Source of the DNA: an uncultured Collinsella sp.
GTDB lineage: Bacteria > Actinomycetota > Coriobacteriia > Coriobacteriales > Coriobacteriaceae
Length of the DNA stretch: 12,134 bases
Direction: 5' to 3'
Assembly (NCBI GenBank): GCA_900543515.1
Contig: UQRW01000053.1
Span: 1 to 12,134, forward strand
Shown: positions 7,699-12,134 of the stretch, piece by piece
Layout of the letters: every line of letters begins with the position of its first letter
Position numbering within the stretch: the first letter of the stretch is position 1
Position numbers and translations under genes: made by a program
Notes under the pieces: generated by a model
Told to the model about the DNA's origin: nothing
Databases searched by the model: none
The model's input: the letters and a program-made list of their open reading frames with translations, nothing else

Positions 7699-7739
7699 AT
7701 GAGGGCCGTCGAGCGCAACCGACGGCCCTCATTTTTTTT
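7699..7739 (+). terminator. Intrinsic terminator in the cstA leader
   Basis: A perfect 13-bp stem (7699-7711 with 7720-7732) around an eight-base loop runs into eight Ts (7732-7739). It sits downstream of the leader promoter and only about 35 bases before the cstA start codon, with no other promoter evident between. Transcription of cstA from the promoter at 7503 must therefore read through it, which implies regulated termination. Confidence 0.93.
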
Positions 7740-7774
7740 ATGTCTGAGTAGTTCTTTTTAGAGGAGGAAATGTA

Positions 7775-9664
7775 ATGAACGGAGTTTTGCTCATGGTTGT
7801 GGCTGCGGCGGTGCTCGCCTGCGGCTATCTGGGCTACGGTCGCTGGCTGGCCAACAAGTGGGGCGTTGACAAAGAGGCCCTCACGCCGGCCAAGCGCATG
7901 AAGGACGGCAAGAGCTTCTCGCCTGTCTCCGCCTTCACCGCGTTCTCGCACCAGTTCAGCTCGATCTGCGGTGCCGGCCCTGTCACGGGTACGATCGTCG
8001 CCATGGCCTTTGGCTGGCTGCCCGTCGTGCTCTGGGTCCTCGTCGGTGGCATCTTCTTTGGCGCCGTCCACGACTTTGGTGCCCTGTACGCCTCGATGAA
8101 GAACAACGGCAAGTCGCTCGCTCAGCTCATCGAGAAGTACATCGGCAAGACCGGCCGTCGCCTGTTCCTGCTGTTCTGCTGGCTGTTCTGCATCATCGTC
8201 ATCGCTGCCTTCACCGACATGGTCTGCAAGACGTTCATGTTCACCCCGGCCGTTGACGCTTCTGGCGCTGCTACCGGTGCCATCGACTTCACCAAGTCCT
8301 ATGCCGCCGGCTGCGCTGGTACCATCTCCATCCTGTTCACCTTCGTCGCTATCGCCTTTGGTTGGGCCCAGAAGAAGTTCAACCTCACCGGCGCTGCCGA
8401 GTTCGTCACCGGCGTTGTCCTCATGGTTCTCATGTTCGCCGTCGGTATGCAGTTCCCGGTCTACCTGGATAAGTTCCAGTGGTTCGCCGTCGTCATGGTC
8501 TACCTGGTCTTCGCTGGCGCTATGCCCATCCAGATGCTCAAGACCCCGCGTGACTACCTCACTTCCATCATGATGATCGTCATGATCGTCTGCGCTGTCC
8601 TCGGCATCGTCGTCCTGGGCGTCAACGGTCAGGCTACGATGACCGCTCCGGTCTTCACCGGCTTCTCTACTGCCTCCGGCATGATGTTCCCGGTCCTGTT
8701 CGTCTCCGTCGCTTGCGGTGCTCTCTCCGGTTTCCACAGCCTCGTTTCTTCCGGCACCTCTTCTAAGCAGGTCGAGAAGGAACAGGACGCCGTCAAGGTC
8801 GGTTACGGCGCCATGATCGTCGAGTCCTTCGTCGGCATCCTTGCCATCATCGTCGCCGGCATCATGTTCTCCGATATGAACACCGCCGGTACCGGCGCCC
8901 TCAACGCCGGTGTCGCTTCCACCCCGTTCCAGATCTTCGCCGCCGGCATCTCCCGCGGTATGCAGGCCTTCGGCGTTGACGGCACGCTCGCTACCGTCTT
9001 CATGACCATGAACGTCTCCGCTCTGGCCCTGACCTCGCTCGATGCCGTCGCCCGCATCGCTCGCACCTCGTTCTCCGAGTTCTTTGCCCAGACCAACGAC
9101 GCCCTGGCCATCGAGTCCAAGGCCGGCTATATGAAGGTCCTCGGCAACCCCTGGTTCGCCACGGTCGTCACCCTGCTTCCCGGTCTCGCCCTCGCTTTTG
9201 GTGGCTATGCCAACATCTGGCCGCTCTTTGGTGCTTCCAACCAGCTGCTCGGCGGCATGACCATGATCACCCTCGCCGTGTTCTGCAAGTGCACCGGCCG
9301 CAAGGGCTGGATGCTCTACGTGCCCGTCGCCTTCCTGCTCTGCTGCACCTTCACCTCGCTGGTCCAGAGCGCCATGGGCTGCATGACCGCCGTCCAGGCC
9401 TACGGTTTCTTCGGTACCATCCCGGCTACTGCCACCACGGCCGCCGTCTCCGTCGCCGCCACCAAGGGCCTGCAGCTCGTCTTCGCCGTCCTGCTGATGG
9501 TCCTGGGTCTCATCGTCGCCGTCAACTGCCTCAAGGAGTTCTTCGGCAAGGAGGCTGGCTCCATGCCCGACGAGGAGCCCGAGTGGTCCGAGATGGGCAA
9601 GGCCGAGTACGGCCGCGCCGCTGCCGCCGAGGCTCCTGTCGACGCCGAGGCTGCCAAGGCCTAG
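7775..9664 (+). CDS. cstA: CstA-family membrane transporter (peptide/pyruvate type)
   Basis: A 629-residue, very hydrophobic integral membrane protein with many predicted helices, the first at about 3-24. CstA-family signatures are HQFSSICGAGPVTGTI (59-74), GAVHDFGALYASM (96-108) and GALSGFHSLVSSGTSSKQ (315-332). Studied relatives take up pyruvate (E. coli BtsT and CstA) or peptides (Campylobacter CstA); the substrate here is not decided by sequence. It is shorter than the roughly 700-residue E. coli proteins. The binding site GAGGAGG (7761-7767), seven bases before the ATG, is strong. Codons favour C in third position (ATC, GTC, CTC, GGC) far more than neighbouring genes, which suggests high expression. 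It is a single-gene unit with a regulated leader and its own terminator. Confidence 0.92.
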   Translation: MNGVLLMVVAAAVLACGYLGYGRWLANKWGVDKEALTPAKRMKDGKSFSPVSAFTAFSHQFSSICGAGPVTGTIVAMAFGWLPVVLWVLVGGIFFGAVHDFGALYASMKNNGKSLAQLIEKYIGKTGRRLFLLFCWLFCIIVIAAFTDMVCKTFMFTPAVDASGAATGAIDFTKSYAAGCAGTISILFTFVAIAFGWAQKKFNLTGAAEFVTGVVLMVLMFAVGMQFPVYLDKFQWFAVVMVYLVFAGAMPIQMLKTPRDYLTSIMMIVMIVCAVLGIVVLGVNGQATMTAPVFTGFSTASGMMFPVLFVSVACGALSGFHSLVSSGTSSKQVEKEQDAVKVGYGAMIVESFVGILAIIVAGIMFSDMNTAGTGALNAGVASTPFQIFAAGISRGMQAFGVDGTLATVFMTMNVSALALTSLDAVARIARTSFSEFFAQTNDALAIESKAGYMKVLGNPWFATVVTLLPGLALAFGGYANIWPLFGASNQLLGGMTMITLAVFCKCTGRKGWMLYVPVAFLLCCTFTSLVQSAMGCMTAVQAYGFFGTIPATATTAAVSVAATKGLQLVFAVLLMVLGLIVAVNCLKEFFGKEAGSMPDEEPEWSEMGKAEYGRAAAAEAPVDAEAAKA

Positions 9665-9703
9665 TCAGCTTGATGGGCTAGCCGTTCCATCCATATGACT
9701 CGG

Positions 9704-9743
9704 AAAGACCGGGTCCGCGACTTCGCGGGCTCGGTCTTTTTTT
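9704..9743 (+). terminator. Rho-independent terminator after cstA
   Basis: A stem of about 16 pairs with two G-T wobbles (9704-9719 with 9724-9739) around a four-base ACTT loop runs into seven Ts at 9737-9743. It lies 40 bases after the cstA stop and ends that single-gene transcript. Confidence 0.93.
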
Positions 9744-9784
9744 CATGCAAAAGCGGGTGACGCTCGAGTGTTCTCGCAGATGTT

Positions 9785-9837
9785 TTGCGTGGATAAGGGC
9801 GCGCGTTGTACCATATGGACGTATATGTGTGCATATG
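9785..9837 (+). promoter_or_regulatory. Promoter and phased ATATG repeats before the wHTH-Toprim gene
   Basis: TTGCGT (9785-9790), an 18-base spacer and TACCAT (9809-9814) make a moderate sigma70-like promoter with a start near 9821. Three ATATG copies begin at 9813, 9823 and 9833, exactly ten bases apart, so they lie on one face of the helix across the -10 and the transcription start. That suggests an operator, though nothing here identifies the regulator. Confidence 0.4.
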
Positions 9838-9848
9838 AAAGGGGCCCC

Positions 9849-12020
9849 GTGGCCAAGACGGTATATTCCGATAACCAAAATAATGTCGATGCCCTGGCTG
9901 AGCGTCTGAGCAGCCAGACGTCGCTTTCTGCCGAGCGTGCCAAGCTGGTTGCCTACGACCTGCTTTGCCGCAAGGCGCTCAAGATTAAGTCGAGTGCGCT
10001 GGCGCAGATTTTCCGCTCCGTCGATAAGGAATGTGACACCAAGGCGATGCGCGATGAGCTTATCGCGGCAAATATCGTGACAAAGATCGAGGGTAGCGGC
10101 ATTAACGGGCGCCCGGCGTTCTATACCATCAATGCCGAGATCAGCGATGTCCAGGAGCAGCCTGCCGAGTCCGTCGAAGATTTTGTCGTCGAGGATTCCG
10201 CTGACGTGCCTGCTGTGGAAGAAGTTGCTCCGCGTGAGCATGTCGATACCGATGAGTTGCTCGATGAGAACGTCGTGCGTGCCTTTACGGCCAAGGCAGG
10301 ACGCGGCGGTTTTGGCGGAGGTGGCAAGCGCGATGCGCAGCGCCGCGCCCAGCAGGAGCGCTTCCGTCGCGCCGTTGCTCAAAAGGGTGAGACGGATGCT
10401 GAGACCGTCGAGGAAAAGTCCGTCGGGATGCAGGAGCCGACTCGCACTCAAGAGCATGCTGAGATCCAGGAGCCCAAGCGTCGCCGCGGTGCCCACTTTA
10501 AGGCCGAGCAGCGAGGTATTGCATGCGAGGTCCAGGATTCCGTCGAGGCTGCTGACGCGTCCGATGAACCGGTCAAGAAGGCTCCGGGTTCATGCCGTCC
10601 CGGACGTGGTTTTGCGGGGCGCGCGTATCCCGTAAGGCATCAGGAGAAGAGCGAGCCGGCTTCGACCACTCAGGACGAGAAGGCCGTTGAGGCGGCGGCT
10701 CGCGAACAGAAGCCTGCTGAGCCGCAGCTTGAGGTTGATGCCGAGGCCAAGGGGCAGCAGCCTACTGATGAGCAGGCGGAGCAGGGCGCGTCGAGCAAGC
10801 CTCGCCGCCGTCGCCATCGTGGGGGCCGCAGTTCCCATGCCGAGACTGCAGCCGAGAAGACCATGCCACAGGACGAGGATGCGAAGGTCGAGGTTTCTTC
10901 GGGGCAGCCTAAGCGCCAGCCGGCGAAGGAGAGCAAGTCCGATCGTCCGCAGAAGCAGGCGCCTATGCCGAAGCGCGAGCGCAATTCCCAAGGCGATTCT
11001 AAGCGCAAGTCTCAGAAGAAGCCGGAGTCTACCGCAGTAGATACTGCTGCCCAGCAGCCCGAGTCGGCAGTCCACGGCGAGGTCTCGGCGTTTGCCCTTG
11101 CCCGCGTTTTAGGCAGGCAGCTGCTCAAAGTTGTCCCTACGCCTACGGCGCTCTCTAAGATCAAGGAGCAGCAGACACAGATCGTAAAGGTCGAGGGCAA
11201 GGACGGCAAAAAGGCTCCGCAGCGCACTCAGCACAACGAGATGTCCAACCGCAAGATTGCCGAGGAAATCGCAATCATCCAGGCTTGGATCGAGCAGAAC
11301 CGAGGTGCCGATACGCCGGTTGCCTCGCGCCGCCAGCGTGCCTACCAGATCTTTAACGACGAGAAGGCTTTTGACGGCAAGCACGGTGAGCGCCTGATCA
11401 GGCGTATGACCGAAAAGGGCATCAGCATGCAGGCGATCAAGGTCGCTCCCAATCGCCCCGTGCACTTTACGGGTTTCTTTACGCTGGGCGCCGACAAGCC
11501 GTTCATTATGGTCGAGAACCTGGATACCTATGACGAGATCGTCAAGCTCCTGCGCGGACGCAAACATGCCAAGCTCTTTGGCATCAAGGTGGGCGGCGTG
11601 ATTTTTGGCGGCGGCTGCAAGGCGAGCGTCTCGCACGCACTGGATGATTATCTGGCCGAGATTGGCTATCGCTTTAACTACGTCTACTACGTGGGCGATA
11701 TCGATCGCGAGGGCGCGCGCATCGTCGAGCAGGCTCGCAATGCCAATGTGGTTGAGATTCGCCTGCATGCCGGCATGTACCGCGCCATGCTCGCCGAGCA
11801 TAAGCGTCGCATGAAGGCCGGCGGCGAGTGCGAGCCCGCGGCTGCCAACCAGGGCGTGCCGCAGAACCTGGCAGCGACGATCAAGGATCTGCCCATGGTT
11901 ACGCGCGTGCAGTTCCGCAACGTGCTGCGCGAGGGCGGGCGCATTCCGCAGGAGATTCTGATGACCGCAGACTATCGGGATGGCGACTCGGGAAGCTTCG
12001 ACCGCATGCTCAACAACTAG
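9849..12020 (+). CDS. Unnamed protein: winged-helix-like N-terminus, charged linker, Toprim-like C-terminus
   Basis: I cannot name this 723-residue protein. Residues about 18-97 look like a winged helix: helices, then a wing-like segment ending GRPAFYTIN. Residues about 98-410 are low complexity, rich in Glu, Ala, Gln, Lys and Arg, with a GGFGGGGKR patch and an Arg-rich RRRRHRGGR (319-327) like nucleic-acid-binding tails of RNase E-type proteins. The C-terminal part (about 412-723) has VEN (Glu556), GGG (587-589) and YVGDIDREGARI with Asp617 and Asp619. This spacing recalls the Toprim fold of Wadjet JetD (DUF2220) or topoisomerase VI A. I chose GTG 9849, with AAAGGGG at 9838-9844, over the in-frame ATG 9825 and GTG 9768, because residues before 9849 look non-coding and overlap the promoter. 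No partner genes adjoin it. A nucleic-acid enzyme is the best inference; substrate unknown. Confidence 0.75.
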   Translation: MAKTVYSDNQNNVDALAERLSSQTSLSAERAKLVAYDLLCRKALKIKSSALAQIFRSVDKECDTKAMRDELIAANIVTKIEGSGINGRPAFYTINAEISDVQEQPAESVEDFVVEDSADVPAVEEVAPREHVDTDELLDENVVRAFTAKAGRGGFGGGGKRDAQRRAQQERFRRAVAQKGETDAETVEEKSVGMQEPTRTQEHAEIQEPKRRRGAHFKAEQRGIACEVQDSVEAADASDEPVKKAPGSCRPGRGFAGRAYPVRHQEKSEPASTTQDEKAVEAAAREQKPAEPQLEVDAEAKGQQPTDEQAEQGASSKPRRRRHRGGRSSHAETAAEKTMPQDEDAKVEVSSGQPKRQPAKESKSDRPQKQAPMPKRERNSQGDSKRKSQKKPESTAVDTAAQQPESAVHGEVSAFALARVLGRQLLKVVPTPTALSKIKEQQTQIVKVEGKDGKKAPQRTQHNEMSNRKIAEEIAIIQAWIEQNRGADTPVASRRQRAYQIFNDEKAFDGKHGERLIRRMTEKGISMQAIKVAPNRPVHFTGFFTLGADKPFIMVENLDTYDEIVKLLRGRKHAKLFGIKVGGVIFGGGCKASVSHALDDYLAEIGYRFNYVYYVGDIDREGARIVEQARNANVVEIRLHAGMYRAMLAEHKRRMKAGGECEPAAANQGVPQNLAATIKDLPMVTRVQFRNVLREGGRIPQEILMTADYRDGDSGSFDRMLNN

Positions 12021-12055
12021 GGCGTTCGGCCCCGGGAGAGTGGGGACACCGGCTT

Positions 12056-12134
12056 AGGTTTCCTGCTCTACAGTCCTGCTCACGACGGAGGCCACATTAA
12101 GTGGCCTCCTGTTCGTGCGGAACTCGCGATAAAC
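12056..12134 (+). repeat. Palindromic element copy 3, cut by the window end
   Basis: These 79 bases line up with 7022-7100 of copy 1 without a gap. The inner hairpin GGAGGCCAC / GTGGCCTCC (12087-12095 with 12101-12109) keeps the ATTAA cap; the lower stem is CACGA / TCGTG (12081-12085 with 12113-12117). The left arm probably begins within about 35 bases of the preceding stop codon (12018-12020), but the right arm lies outside the window, so the extent of the arms cannot be seen. Orientation and position, just after a gene end, match copy 1. Confidence 0.85.

Larger units (their letters stand above)
7538..7740 (+). promoter_or_regulatory. Structured cstA leader, candidate transcription attenuator
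   Basis: Several stems can be drawn. P1 is GTGAACA / TGTTCAC (7553-7559 with 7604-7610). P2 is GCATCAG / CTGATGC (7611-7617 with 7644-7650). P3 is GGGTTAGC / GCTAGCCC (7651-7658 with 7666-7673, one wobble). An alternative hairpin, CAGC..GCCCGT / ACGGGC..GCTG (7664-7675 with 7682-7692), uses the same bases as the 3' arm of P3, so the two exclude each other. CTGATG recurs at 7690-7695 and could compete for the P2 left arm. A terminator follows, then the cstA binding site. I see no known riboswitch consensus. A small RNA ending at the terminator is an alternative reading. Confidence 0.55.

Noticed and set aside
7541..7740. Known riboswitch (cyclic-di-GMP, glycine, ZTP, cobalamin, T-box) in the cstA leader
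   Set aside because: I compared the leader with remembered consensus strings and found none; in particular no T-box sequence. A covariance search would be needed for a firm negative.
7667..8737. Long open frame on the minus strand inside cstA (356 codons)
   Set aside because: Its product is a monotonous Asp/Glu/His/Gly-rich string, the expected antisense shadow of a C-ending-codon membrane protein gene; no domain and no binding site.
9768..9848. Earlier GTG or ATG starts for the wHTH-Toprim gene
   Set aside because: GTG 9768 lies before the likely promoter and the encoded stretch has no coding character; GTG 9849 has AAAGGGG just upstream. ATG 9825 remains possible but has no binding site.
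9849..12020. A complete Wadjet (jetABCD) defence locus
   Set aside because: Only a JetD-like C-terminal pattern is present; no JetA, JetB or SMC-like JetC gene is in the window and the N-terminal architecture differs.

Overview
The window looks like a chromosomal segment of a high-GC Gram-positive gut actinobacterium of the class Coriobacteriia, most likely Collinsella or a close relative. This rests on the gene order, the TsaB-RimI-TsaD triple fusion, codon use and intergenic style; it is recognition by eye, not a database match. All supported genes are on the + strand.

Layout. (1) 1-49 is the terminator of an upstream transcript outside the window. (2) 159-6982 is a tight housekeeping operon: acpS, a fused nnrE/nnrD metabolite-repair gene, alr, a family-4 uracil-DNA glycosylase, tsaE, and one long gene joining tsaB, rimI and tsaD. 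Gaps are 0-12 bases or overlaps, so one transcript from a promoter near 64-129 probably serves all of them. The operon mixes cofactor arming (AcpS), NAD(P)HX repair, D-alanine supply for peptidoglycan, DNA repair, and the t6A37 tRNA-modification machinery. (3) 6983-7774 is a long non-coding stretch. It holds two copies of an unusual palindromic element, a sigma70-type promoter, a structured leader with a candidate 14-residue leader peptide ending in a run of Ile/Val codons, overlapping hairpins, and a strong intrinsic terminator just ahead of the next gene. (4) 7775-9664 is a CstA-family transporter gene with strong C-ending codon preference, followed by its own terminator. (5) 9849-12020 encodes a 723-residue protein I cannot name. 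It has a winged-helix-like N-terminus, a long charged low-complexity middle with an Arg-rich patch, and a C-terminal Toprim-like domain recalling JetD of Wadjet systems or topoisomerase VI subunit A, but with no Wadjet neighbours. (6) A third palindromic element begins right after it and is cut by the window end.

Three things deserve most attention. First, the palindromic element family has an almost constant core of about 79 bases inside long, nearly perfect, locus-specific inverted arms, with compensatory changes in the inner stems. Second, the cstA leader looks like amino-acid-responsive attenuation built around Ile/Val codons. Third, the wHTH-linker-Toprim protein is an orphan of unknown role.
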